Under the pieces are notes generated by a model. That model saw nothing but the letters and a program-made list of their open reading frames with translations. It did not search any database and was not told the DNA's origin. Below, one piece after another: positions 49,638 through 58,707 of a DNA stretch of 64,000 bases. Within the stretch, counting starts at the first letter, position 1; every line of letters begins with the position of its first letter. Source of the stretch: Aminobacter carboxidus (lineage in GTDB: Bacteria; Pseudomonadota; Alphaproteobacteria; Rhizobiales; Rhizobiaceae); assembly GCF_014863355.1 (NCBI RefSeq), contig NZ_JACZEP010000001.1, forward strand, positions 930,001 through 994,000. The letters are read 5' to 3'. Both the position numbers and the translations under genes were made by a program.

Positions 49638-50597
49638 ATGAAATACGACAAGAAGACAGCCAAGGCCCATTCGAGGGCGACGATGAAGGGCATCTGGGCC
49701 GCCGGCCTGATGCCGTTCAATGATGACCTGTCGATCGACGAAGACGGTTTCCGCAGCAATGTCGACCACTGGATCGGCGACCTCGGCATCGACGGCTTTT
49801 TTATCGCCGGCAAGCAGGGCGAGTTCTTCTCGATGTCGCTCGACGAGCGCAAGCGCAGCTTCGACCTTGCTGTCGATGCCTGCGCCGGCCGCGCCCAGAC
49901 CATCATGTCCTGTTCCGACCAGAACATGGATGTGGTCATCGACCTCGCCAGACATGCCCAGAAGTGCGGCGCCGACTACATCGTCGTGCACGCGCCGATC
50001 CTGCATTTCTTCAAGCAGCAGGACGAGACTCTGCTCAATTACTATCGCACCATCGCCGACAAGGTGGACATCGGCATAGCACTCTGGAGCCATCCCGACA
50101 GCGGCTATCTGATGAGCCCCGAGCTGTGCAACAAGCTTGCCGACATCGAAAACGTCGTCGCCATCAAGTACTCGGTGCCGCGGCCGATGTACTCCGAACT
50201 GACCAGGCTTGCGGGCGACCGCATTCTCGTCAGCACCGCCTCCGAGGAGGAGTGGCTGGACAACATCCTTGAGCTCAATTGGCAGCTCTATCTGTGCTCG
50301 TCGCCGCCCTATCTGATCCAGACCAAACACGACAAGCGCATGCGCGAATACACCGACCTTGCTTTTGCCGGCAAAGCCGAGGAGGCGCACCGCATCCGTG
50401 ACAGCCTCGACCCGGTGCGCGCTGCGCTCAAGGACACGCGCCCGCCCGAGAAGCCGCATTCGCACCAGAAGTACTGGCAGGAGCTGCTGGGGCAGACGGG
50501 CGGACGCGTGCGCCCGCCGCTGCTGCAACTCACCGAGGCGGAAAAGCGCGCCACCCGCGCCGCCTTCGAAACCTGCGGCCTGAAGACCTCAGCCTGA
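49638..50597 (+). CDS. DapA-family (class I aldolase/synthase) protein with altered active site
   Basis: A 319-residue dihydrodipicolinate synthase/N-acetylneuraminate lyase superfamily barrel. The Schiff-base lysine is K177 (NVVAIKYSV). The usual GTTGE carboxylate-binding loop reads GKQGE (58-62), and the usual PYY tyrosine position reads PIL (120-122), so the catalytic Tyr appears lost. Residues after about 285 form an extra basic tail. It lies between the aldehyde dehydrogenase and 3HAO genes, so a lyase, hydratase or decarboxylase role in the lower pathway is possible; lysine synthesis is unlikely. ATG 49638. Confidence 0.82.
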   Translation: MKYDKKTAKAHSRATMKGIWAAGLMPFNDDLSIDEDGFRSNVDHWIGDLGIDGFFIAGKQGEFFSMSLDERKRSFDLAVDACAGRAQTIMSCSDQNMDVVIDLARHAQKCGADYIVVHAPILHFFKQQDETLLNYYRTIADKVDIGIALWSHPDSGYLMSPELCNKLADIENVVAIKYSVPRPMYSELTRLAGDRILVSTASEEEWLDNILELNWQLYLCSSPPYLIQTKHDKRMREYTDLAFAGKAEEAHRIRDSLDPVRAALKDTRPPEKPHSHQKYWQELLGQTGGRVRPPLLQLTEAEKRATRAAFETCGLKTSA

Positions 50598-51194
<597 letters not shown>

Positions 51195-51198
51195 GAGC

Positions 51199-52197
51199 AT
51201 GAAGGTCACCAGGCGACATTTTTCGGGGCTCGACATCGAACTGGAGCAGCTTGAGGCTGGTCCCGTTCTGGTGACCTGCATCCCCGACATGGCCAATGTC
51301 GCCTGGCCGGCAAAGGCGATCTTCGCGGGCCTTTCGCGCCAAGATCTGGAAGCCGCGGCTGGTCGTTCGCCCGAGGGCACCGTTGATCCGGAAGGCGAGA
51401 CGGTTGCGCTCAGCTTCAACTGCTATGTCATCAAGACGCCTGATTACGTGGCGCTGATCGACGGCGGTATCGGCGATGGCAAGGAAAGGCCACACCGGCC
51501 TGCCTGGCATCGCCGCGAGACAAGATTTCTCGACACGCTCGAAGCGATCGGCATCTCGCCCGAGCGCGTCGACATCGTCATCAACACGCATCTGCACGCC
51601 GACCATGTCGGCTGGAACACAAGGCGGGAAGGCGAAACCTGGCGGCCGGCCTTTCCCAATGCGCGCTACGTCGTTGCCGAGACCGAGCTTGCCTACTGGA
51701 CCAAGGTCCACGCGGCCTCGGTCGACGGCAACACGCTGCATGGCGCCTTTGCGGATAGCGTGTTGCCCATCATCCAGTCCGTCGGCTTCGAGGCGGTTGC
51801 TTCGGATGCCGAGGTCGCGACTGGGCTGCGGCTGAAGCCAGCGCCGGGGCACTCGCCCGGCATGGTGGTCGTGTCGCTCGACACCGGTGAGGGCGAGGTG
51901 CTGTTCCTGGCCGACGCTGTCCATCACCCGTTGCAGCTCGGCGACGACAGCATCGTCTGCAATTTCTGCGAGGACCCAATTCAGGCTCGGTCGACGCGGC
52001 TCGGTCTGCTCGGTGCGGCCACTGCCACAGGCACCGTGCTGGCGCCCTACCATTTTCCCGCCCCTGTCTTCGGCCGGCTGACGGCAGAGGCGGCTTCGTT
52101 CCGGTTCGTGCCTCTCGATATCGAGGCACCCGGCCAGCCGACAGCTAACCGGCAATCAACAATGCGCGCTGAAATGCGCCGACCAGAGGAGAACTGA
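51199..52197 (+). CDS. Metallo-beta-lactamase-fold hydrolase
   Basis: A 332-residue MBL-fold enzyme with the dizinc motif H131-x-H133-x-D135-H136 (NTHLHADHVGW), H218 (APGHSPG) and D239 (LADAVHH). A glyoxylase/lactonase-type layout without a signal peptide suggests a cytosolic lactone or ester hydrolase. It starts four bases after the 3HAO stop, so it is tightly co-expressed. Possible targets are a lactone formed from the ring-opened product or an acyl derivative; not determinable from sequence. Confidence 0.83.
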   Translation: MKVTRRHFSGLDIELEQLEAGPVLVTCIPDMANVAWPAKAIFAGLSRQDLEAAAGRSPEGTVDPEGETVALSFNCYVIKTPDYVALIDGGIGDGKERPHRPAWHRRETRFLDTLEAIGISPERVDIVINTHLHADHVGWNTRREGETWRPAFPNARYVVAETELAYWTKVHAASVDGNTLHGAFADSVLPIIQSVGFEAVASDAEVATGLRLKPAPGHSPGMVVVSLDTGEGEVLFLADAVHHPLQLGDDSIVCNFCEDPIQARSTRLGLLGAATATGTVLAPYHFPAPVFGRLTAEAASFRFVPLDIEAPGQPTANRQSTMRAEMRRPEEN

Positions 52198-52199
52198 GG

Positions 52200-53363
52200 A
52201 TGAATGTGAGGAAAACCCTTCTAGTTGCATCGGTCGCAGCACTTGCGGCTTTTCCGGCAATTGCCGCCGATCCCGTCAAGATCGGCATGATCACAACGCT
52301 GTCGGGCCCGGCCGGCTATCTCGGCCAGGACATCCGCGACGGCTTCATGCTGGCGATGGAAGAGGGCAAGCTCGGCGGCGTGCCGGTCGAACTGGTGGTC
52401 GAGGATGACGGCCTGAAGCCCGGCCAGGGCAAGCAGATTGCCGAACGCTTCATGGGTGAGGAAGGCATCAAGCTGTTCACCGGCATCGTCTTCTCCAACG
52501 TCGCCGGCGCCACCGTTCCCGACATCGTCGACAACGACGCCTTCTATGTCAGCCCCAATGCCGCGCCGTCGAACATGGCCGGCAAGGAGTGCAACCCGAA
52601 CTATTTCGTCGTCTCCTGGCAGAACGACAGCCTGCATGAAAGTGCCGGCCAGAACGCTACCAACCTTGGCTACAAGAAGGCCTTCGTGCTGGCCCCGAAC
52701 TACCAGGCCGGCAAGGACGCCATCGCCGGGTTCAAGCGCTACTTCAAGGGTGAGATCGCGGGCGAAATCTACACCCGGCTCGACCAGACCGACTTCGCCG
52801 CAGAGCTCGCCCAGGTCCGCGCGGCCAAGCCCGACGTCGTGTTCCAGTTCCATCCCGGCGGTCTCGGCATCACCTTCCTGCGCCAGTACGAGCAGTCGGG
52901 GCTGATGAAGGAAGTCCCGATGGTCGTGGCCGAGCCGTCGATGGATGGCGTCACCCTTGCCGCGGTCGGCGATGCCGCCATCGGCCTCAACGTGACGAGC
53001 CACTGGAACTCGGACTTCGACAACGCCGCCAACAAGCAGTTTATGGCGGCCTGGAACAAGGCCTACAACCGTCCGGTAACCTATTACGCAAGCCAGGGTT
53101 ATGACGCAGCCCTTGCCTACGCCTCGGCACTGAAGGCCACCGGCGGCAGCCTCGACGACGCCGATGCCTTCCGCGAAGCTTTGCGCAAGGCCGACTTCGA
53201 ATCCGTGCGCGGCAAGTTCGCCTTCGGCCCTAACCAGCATCCGGTGCAGAACTGGTACGCGCTGAAGGTCGAGAAGGGCGACGACGGCAAGCCGATGTTG
53301 AAGACCGTCGGCGAGGTCCTCAAGGACCACGGCGATGCCTACGCTGCCGAGTGCAAGATGTAA
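52200..53363 (+). CDS. Branched-chain-type ABC substrate-binding protein (paralogue 2)
   Basis: A 387-residue Peripla_BP_6 protein with signal peptide (cleavage after PAIAA, near residue 23). It aligns end to end with the protein at 41468-42640, including IGMITTLSGPAGYLGQDIRDGF, GIKLFTG, LGYKKAF, APNYQAGK, LDQTDFAAE and a terminal CKM. As the first transport gene before LivHMGF it is the cognate receptor. Relatives take up branched-chain amino acids or aromatic acids; context favours an aromatic or heteroaromatic acid. Confidence 0.9.
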   Translation: MNVRKTLLVASVAALAAFPAIAADPVKIGMITTLSGPAGYLGQDIRDGFMLAMEEGKLGGVPVELVVEDDGLKPGQGKQIAERFMGEEGIKLFTGIVFSNVAGATVPDIVDNDAFYVSPNAAPSNMAGKECNPNYFVVSWQNDSLHESAGQNATNLGYKKAFVLAPNYQAGKDAIAGFKRYFKGEIAGEIYTRLDQTDFAAELAQVRAAKPDVVFQFHPGGLGITFLRQYEQSGLMKEVPMVVAEPSMDGVTLAAVGDAAIGLNVTSHWNSDFDNAANKQFMAAWNKAYNRPVTYYASQGYDAALAYASALKATGGSLDDADAFREALRKADFESVRGKFAFGPNQHPVQNWYALKVEKGDDGKPMLKTVGEVLKDHGDAYAAECKM

Positions 53364-53381
53364 TCTCGACCGGTTCACCAT

Positions 53382-53407
53382 GGCGGGCGGCAAGGCTGCC
53401 GCTCGCC
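53382..53407 (+). terminator. Hairpin between binding-protein and permease genes
   Basis: Stem GGCG-g-GCGGCA / TGCCGC-t-CGCC with loop AGGC, 18 bases after the binding-protein stop, followed by AGTTTTCC. Partial termination or mRNA protection here would raise receptor levels over permease levels. Confidence 0.55.
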
Positions 53408-53441
53408 AGTTTTCCAGTTTTTCCAATCGAAGCGACAGGCT

Positions 53442-54356
53442 ATGACGCTCTTCCTCGAACAAATGCTGAATGGCGTGCAATTCGGCGTCATGCTCTTCCT
53501 GCTGGCGGCCGGCCTGACGCTGATCTTTGGCATCATGGGCGTCATCAACCTGGCGCACGGCTCGATCTACATGATCGGCGCTTATGCCGGTACATGGGTC
53601 GCAGCCGAGACCGGCTCGTTCTGGCTCGGCATTCCGGCAGCCCTTGCGGCCGCTGCCGTCACCGGTGCGGCGATCGAGTTCCTTGTCGTGCGGCGGCTCT
53701 ACGGCCGTGACCATCTCGACCAGGTGCTCGCCACTTTTGCCCTGATCCTGATCTTCAACCAGACGATCACCATCCTGTTTGGGCGTCAGCCGCTGTTCGT
53801 GTCGATGCCTGATGTGCTCGGCGGATCGGTCGAGCTTTTGCCGGGGCTGGTCTATCCGGTCTATCGCATCGCGATCATCGCCGTCGGCCTGCTCGTGGCG
53901 CTCGGGCTCTATTTGCTCATCAACAAGACCCGCATCGGCATGCTGGTCCGCGCCGGCTCGACAAACCGCGAGATGGTGCGCGCGCTCGGCGTCGACATCC
54001 GGCTGCTCTACACGCTGGTCTTCGGCCTCGGCGCGCTGCTGGCCGGTCTTGCCGGCTTCATGGCCGGGCCGATCCTGGCGGTCCAGGTCGGCATGGGCGA
54101 GCAGATCCTGATCACCACCTTCGTCGTCGTCGTCATTGGTGGCGTCGGCTCCATCCGGGGCGCCTTCTTCGCCAGCCTCATCCTCGGTGTCGTCGATACC
54201 GGCCTGCGCGCCTATCTGCCGGGCCTGCTGCGTCAGGTCATGGTCGGCCCGGAAGCCGACGCGCTCGGTGCCGGCATCTCGTCGATGGGCATCTATCTGT
54301 TGATGGCGATCGTCCTTCTCATCAGGCCGAAGGGCCTGTTCATCCGAAATTCCTGA
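53442..54356 (+). CDS. livH: Branched-chain-type ABC permease LivH
   Basis: A 304-residue permease with about eight helices. The family motifs MLNGVQFGVMLFLLAAGLTLIFGIMGVINLAHGSIYMIGAY, GMLVRAGSTNREMVRALGVD and the late FVVVVIGGVGSIRGAFFASLILGVVD are typical of LivH. It starts 78 bases after the receptor gene. Confidence 0.92.
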   Translation: MTLFLEQMLNGVQFGVMLFLLAAGLTLIFGIMGVINLAHGSIYMIGAYAGTWVAAETGSFWLGIPAALAAAAVTGAAIEFLVVRRLYGRDHLDQVLATFALILIFNQTITILFGRQPLFVSMPDVLGGSVELLPGLVYPVYRIAIIAVGLLVALGLYLLINKTRIGMLVRAGSTNREMVRALGVDIRLLYTLVFGLGALLAGLAGFMAGPILAVQVGMGEQILITTFVVVVIGGVGSIRGAFFASLILGVVDTGLRAYLPGLLRQVMVGPEADALGAGISSMGIYLLMAIVLLIRPKGLFIRNS

Positions 54357-54375
54357 ACTAGGCGCTGACTGGCCC

Positions 54376-55359
54376 ATGGAAAAGACACTCAAGCGACCCG
54401 TCTTGCTTGCCGGCGTTCTGATCGCGCTGATCGCATTACCGACGGTCGCCGACACAACCGGCTATGCCGCGCTGACCTCGCTCGCAACCCGCGTGCTGAT
54501 CTACGGTATTGCCGCCGCCAGCCTCAATTTCGTGCTCGGCTATGGCGGCATGGTCAGCTTCGGCCACGCCGCGTTCTTCGGCATTGGCGGCTATGTCGTC
54601 GGAATCCTCTACCAGCACTATTCGCTGGGCGAGCCGCTGTTCGGCTTCATCCCTGGCACCAACCAGCTCCTGATCACCATTCCGGTGGCGCTGGTGGTTT
54701 CCGGTCTGATGGCGGCACTCATCGGCGCGCTGTCGTTACGGACCGGGGGCGTGCAGTTCATCATGATCACGCTCGCCTTCGCCCAGATGCTGTTTTTCCT
54801 GTTCGTCTCGCTCAAGACTTATGGCGGCGACGACGGCCTGATCATCCGCAGGGCCAACGAGCTGCCCGGGCTCAACATGCGCGACAAGCAGACCGTCTAC
54901 TACGTTTGCCTGGCAATCACCGTGGCGTTCTTCTTCATCCTCTGGCGCATCGTCAATTCGCGCTTCGGTAACGTCATCGTCGGCCTGCGCCAGAGCGAGA
55001 AGCGCATGGCGGCGATCGGCCTGCCGGCCTATCGCTACAAGCTGATGGCGTTCGTTATCTCGGGCATGGGCTGCGGCCTTGCCGGCGCGTTGATGGCCAA
55101 CTTCCTGCGCTATGCCAGCCCCGACATGATCCACTGGACGAAATCTGGCGAGCTGATGGTGATGGTCATCCTTGGTGGCGTCGGCACCTTGTTCGGCCCG
55201 CTGCTCGGTGCCGCCGTCTTCATCGTGCTTGAATCGATCCTCGCCTCATGGACGGAGAACTGGCAGCTCGGTCTTGGCCTTATCCTTTTGTTCGTGGTGC
55301 TCTACACCCAAGGCGGCGTCCAGGGGCTCGGTAGCAGGCTGCTCGGGAGGCGCGCATGA
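54376..55359 (+). CDS. livM: Branched-chain-type ABC permease LivM
   Basis: A 327-residue partner permease: LNFVLGYGGMVSFGHAAFFGIGGYVVGIL near the N-terminus, GGVQFIMITLAFAQMLFF, and GLRQSEKRMAAIGLPAYRYKLMAFVISGMGCGLAGALMA as the coupling region, closing with MVILGGVGTLFGPLLGA. The 3' end overlaps livG by four bases. Confidence 0.92.
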   Translation: MEKTLKRPVLLAGVLIALIALPTVADTTGYAALTSLATRVLIYGIAAASLNFVLGYGGMVSFGHAAFFGIGGYVVGILYQHYSLGEPLFGFIPGTNQLLITIPVALVVSGLMAALIGALSLRTGGVQFIMITLAFAQMLFFLFVSLKTYGGDDGLIIRRANELPGLNMRDKQTVYYVCLAITVAFFFILWRIVNSRFGNVIVGLRQSEKRMAAIGLPAYRYKLMAFVISGMGCGLAGALMANFLRYASPDMIHWTKSGELMVMVILGGVGTLFGPLLGAAVFIVLESILASWTENWQLGLGLILLFVVLYTQGGVQGLGSRLLGRRA

Positions 55360-56111
55360 CGCCGGTCCTCAACGTCAAGGGCATGGTCAAGCGTTTCGGC
55401 GGCCTGCTTGCCACCGACCATGTCGATATCACCGTCAATCCAGGCGAGATCCATGCGCTGATTGGCCCGAATGGAGCCGGCAAGACCACACTGATTTCAC
55501 AGCTGATGGGTGAGCTCAGGCAGAACGAGGGCACGATCGAGCTCGACGGTGTGCCGATCACCAGCCTGCCGACGGCCAAGCGTGTGTCGATGGGGCTGGC
55601 GCGCACCTTCCAGATCACCTGCCTGCTGCCCGACTACACGGTGCTCGACAACGTCGCCATCGCCATCCAGGTGCGACAGGGCCACAGCTTCCGCTTCTGG
55701 GGCAATGTTCGCCACGCGCAGGAGTTGCGGCAAAGCGCACGTGGCTTCCTTGATGCAGTGGGCTTGGGCGACCGGGCCGGCGAATTGGTGGCCAACCTGT
55801 CGCATGGCGAGCAGAAGCAGCTCGAGCTTGCGGTGGCACTCGCCACCAAGCCGCGCCTTCTGCTGCTTGACGAGCCGATGGCAGGCCTCGGCCACGTCGA
55901 AAGCCAGCAGATGATCGAGATGCTGCGGGGCCTCAGGAACCAGGTCTCGATGCTGCTCGTCGAGCACGACATGGAGGCGGTGTTCGCGCTGGCTGACCGC
56001 ATCTCGGTGCTGGTCTATGGCCGCATCATTGCCACCGGCACCGTCGATGAGATCAGGGACAATCCGGAAGTCCGCACCGCCTATCTGGGCGAAGGAGACG
56101 AGCTATGCTGA
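55356..56111 (+). CDS. livG: Branched-chain-type ABC ATPase LivG
   Basis: A 251-residue ATPase with Walker A GPNGAGKTT, signature LSHGEQKQLE (H replacing the second Gly, normal for LivG), Walker B LLLLDEPMAGL and the H-loop LVEHDMEAVF. GLARTFQITCLLPDYTVLDNV is the LivG Q-loop region. Confidence 0.93.
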   Translation: MTPVLNVKGMVKRFGGLLATDHVDITVNPGEIHALIGPNGAGKTTLISQLMGELRQNEGTIELDGVPITSLPTAKRVSMGLARTFQITCLLPDYTVLDNVAIAIQVRQGHSFRFWGNVRHAQELRQSARGFLDAVGLGDRAGELVANLSHGEQKQLELAVALATKPRLLLLDEPMAGLGHVESQQMIEMLRGLRNQVSMLLVEHDMEAVFALADRISVLVYGRIIATGTVDEIRDNPEVRTAYLGEGDELC

Positions 56112-56806
56112 GCGTCGCCAAACTGCAGTCGGCCTATGGCCGCAGCCAGGTGCTTTTCGATGTCGCGCTCGAAATCGGCGATGGCGAGGTCGTCACGCTG
56201 CTTGGCCGCAACGGTATGGGTAAGACCACCACGGTCAAGTCGATCATGGGCCTGCTCAAGCCGCTGTCCGGCGAAATCAGCTTCACCGGCCGCGACGTGC
56301 GCGGCGCCACGCCTGAAACCGTGGCGCGGCTTGGCGTCGGCCTTGTGCCCGAGGGCCGCCAGGCCTTCTCCACGCTCACCGTGCGCGAAAACCTTGTCGC
56401 CACCGCCGCCAATCGTCTCGGCCGCAAGGATCCGTGGACGCTGGAGCGCGTCTACGCGCTGTTTCCAAGACTGAAGGAGCGGGCGGGGCAGGCTGCCGGG
56501 ACGCTGTCGGGCGGCGAACAGCAGATGCTCGTTGTCGGACGCGCGCTGATGACCAATCCCAAGCTGCTCATCCTCGACGAGGCCACGGAAGGTCTGGCGC
56601 CGGTCATCCGCGCCGAGATCTGGGGTTGCATCGAGGCACTCAAGGCGGAAGGGCAGTCGATCCTTTTGATCGACAAGAACCTCAACGTGCTGAAGCGCCT
56701 GGCCGACCGCCACTACATCCTCGAGAAGGGCCGCACCGTCTGGTCCGGCACAGGCGAGGACCTGACCAACAACGCCGAGCTGGTGCAGCGTTATGTCGGC
56801 CTCTAG
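56105..56806 (+). CDS. livF: Branched-chain-type ABC ATPase LivF
   Basis: A 233-residue ATPase: Walker A GRNGMGKTT, LGVGLVPEGRQAFSTLTVRENL (LivF-specific), signature LSGGEQQML, Walker B LLILDEATEGLAP. The D-loop/H-loop region reads LLIDKNLNVL, with Lys where the switch histidine of the H-loop is normally found; a Lys or Gln here is seen in some LivF proteins. Start ATG 56105 overlaps livG by seven bases, with GGAGACGAG upstream. Confidence 0.92.
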   Translation: MLSVAKLQSAYGRSQVLFDVALEIGDGEVVTLLGRNGMGKTTTVKSIMGLLKPLSGEISFTGRDVRGATPETVARLGVGLVPEGRQAFSTLTVRENLVATAANRLGRKDPWTLERVYALFPRLKERAGQAAGTLSGGEQQMLVVGRALMTNPKLLILDEATEGLAPVIRAEIWGCIEALKAEGQSILLIDKNLNVLKRLADRHYILEKGRTVWSGTGEDLTNNAELVQRYVGL

Positions 56807-57617
56807 ACCGCGACGCCGCCTACGGCTCTGCTTCGTCGGTTGGGGCGCCATTGCCTCGCGTGTAGGCGAGTTGCTCGCCGAGCGGCAGCCGGCCGGCGTG
56901 GAGATCGTGGCAGTTGCAGTGCGCGATCCCGAAATCGGGCGGCCTAGCATGCCAACAGGCGCGCGCCTGATCACCCGGCCAAACGAACTCGCCGGGCTCG
57001 ACATCGACATGGTGATCGAGGTGGCTGGCCGCCCTGCGGTCGCCATCTGGGGCGAGGCGGCCCTGCGGCATGCGGCAAGCTTCGTGGTGTCTTCGGTCAG
57101 TGCATTCACTGACGAATCGATGCTCGGCCTGCTGCTTGCCGTCGCAGACGAAGCGGGCAGCCGCATAGTCGTTCCCTCGGGCGCGCTCGGCGACCTTGGC
57201 GCGCTCGCCGCCGCTTCGGTCCTCCCGATCGACGAGGTCAGACACACCATCGTCAAGCCGCCGCTCGCCTGGCAGGGCACGCGGGCTGCCGAGATGATCG
57301 ACCTCGACAGGCTTGCCAGGCGCACCGAATTTTTCGCCGGCACGGCGCGTCAGGCGGCGGATGCGTTTCCGCAAAATGCCAATGTCGCCGTCATCTCGGC
57401 CCTGTCGGGCATCGGCCTGGACCGGACGCGGGTCGTGCTGGTGGCCGATCCGGCAGCCGTGCGCAACATCCATGAGGTCAGTGCCATCGGCGCGTTCGGC
57501 AAGCTCGACCTTAGGCTGGAGAACGAGGCGCTGAAGACCAATCCGAAATCATCCGAGATGACCGCGCTCAGCCTCGTACGCCTCATCGAAAACGCCGTCG
57601 CGCCGCTGGTGCGCTGA
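56793..57617 (+). CDS. L-aspartate dehydrogenase-like protein (NadX/DUF108)
   Basis: A 274-residue NAD(P)-dependent dehydrogenase of the AspDH family: FVGWGAIASRVGELLAE binds the nucleotide, VVPSGALGDLGALAAAS and FPQNANVAVISALSGIGLDRTRV are hallmark blocks, and NPKSSEMTALSLVRLI closes the DUF108 domain. Characterised relatives interconvert aspartate and iminoaspartate/oxaloacetate with ammonia. In this operon it may instead act on an amino acid or imine arising from ring cleavage. It overlaps livF by 14 bases, so it is co-translated with the importer. Confidence 0.82.
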   Translation: MSASRPRRRLRLCFVGWGAIASRVGELLAERQPAGVEIVAVAVRDPEIGRPSMPTGARLITRPNELAGLDIDMVIEVAGRPAVAIWGEAALRHAASFVVSSVSAFTDESMLGLLLAVADEAGSRIVVPSGALGDLGALAAASVLPIDEVRHTIVKPPLAWQGTRAAEMIDLDRLARRTEFFAGTARQAADAFPQNANVAVISALSGIGLDRTRVVLVADPAAVRNIHEVSAIGAFGKLDLRLENEALKTNPKSSEMTALSLVRLIENAVAPLVR

Positions 57618-58706
57618 GCGGTCGGCATCGTCTGAGGCGCAAGTTGCCCGCGGTCCGATGATAAGAGCCGCGCGATAGGCCGGTTCTCCGTACCAGGCCA
57701 TGCGATCGAGCATGGCATCGCGGATCGGCAGGTCGACGACATCGGCGGCATTTTCGAGCGCATCGACCTCGAACCATGGGTCGTTGACGAGGAAGTGCTC
57801 CTCGCTCACCGCATGGGCGACCACCCAATGCGGTGCGGTGCGGCCGTGGGTTTCCCTCTGGTCGATCAGAACCACGGCGATCGAACCGCCTGCCACGGCA
57901 CTACGTAGTTCGGCTATGGTGAAGGCGCGCGCTTCGACCTCGATGCCGGCTTCAAGCACACGGCTCTTGAAGTCGGCCTGGACGAATTTCATCAGGTCGC
58001 GCTTGGCTTCGGTATTGCCGCGATCGATGAGGATCGCTTCCGACGTGCTCATGAACACCTTCACTGCATGACCGCGCGAGTTTGCCGCAAGTGCGAGGCC
58101 GTAAGGGTCGCAGCCGCCAGGGCCGTCCATCGATACCACCGTCGTCGCCTCGCGCCACATCGCCAGTTCCAGAAGACGGTCGATGCCGGACGAAGGATCG
58201 AGGCCGGCAAAGGCCATCATCAGCGAGGCAGAGCCACAGGTGAACCCGGTTGTCTGGGTGTAGATCGGCGTCCTGGAGCTTGCCGTTGGCCCGTCGTTCC
58301 GCAGTCGCCGCTCGGCATATGGTGCACCTGACCGCGCGGCAGCGATGCCGGCAATCGCTCTCAAGTTGGTCGAGATGGCATCCTCCCCCGGGACCGTGGC
58401 GATGCGCCAGGTCAGGATATCGCTGTCGAGGGACAACTGATCCATTGCCGACACCAATTCGCTGCCAACGGCGTTGCGGTCGATGTCATCGGCATCGACC
58501 CAGAAATGGGATATCCGCAGCATCGTTGACGTGCGCCGCCGGCGCCCGATCAGCAGCCCGACGATGGCATGGCCGCGGTACGCCATGAAGACGATACGGC
58601 CGCGCGCCGACTGGATTGCCGCAAGGTGCTCCGCCATGGCAGCCGGCACCCCCTGCGGTGCTTCGTGGCCATCGAGAAGTTGCGTGATGTTGATGGGTTC
58701 GGCCAT
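57549..58706 (-). CDS. GNAT-like/peptidase C39-like two-domain protein
   Basis: A 385-residue protein. Residues about 1-130 resemble an N-acetyltransferase (IVFMAYRGHAIVGLLIGRRR, then a DRNAVGSELVSAMDQL helix). Residues about 145-365 are a C39-like papain-fold domain: Q151 and C157 in TQTTGFTCGSASLMMAF, H293 in APHWVVAHAV, and N308-D309 in FLVNDPWF complete the expected catalytic set. Related two-domain proteins are, as I recall, encoded near RimK-type ATP-grasp ligases. Here it overlaps the convergent AspDH gene by 69 bases and follows a deacylase gene by one base. I infer a peptide- or amide-processing role linked to the adjacent importer. Confidence 0.75.
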   Translation of the reverse strand: MAEPINITQLLDGHEAPQGVPAAMAEHLAAIQSARGRIVFMAYRGHAIVGLLIGRRRRTSTMLRISHFWVDADDIDRNAVGSELVSAMDQLSLDSDILTWRIATVPGEDAISTNLRAIAGIAAARSGAPYAERRLRNDGPTASSRTPIYTQTTGFTCGSASLMMAFAGLDPSSGIDRLLELAMWREATTVVSMDGPGGCDPYGLALAANSRGHAVKVFMSTSEAILIDRGNTEAKRDLMKFVQADFKSRVLEAGIEVEARAFTIAELRSAVAGGSIAVVLIDQRETHGRTAPHWVVAHAVSEEHFLVNDPWFEVDALENAADVVDLPIRDAMLDRMAWYGEPAYRAALIIGPRATCASDDADRSAHQRRDGVFDEAYEAERGHLG

Positions 58707-58707
58707 G

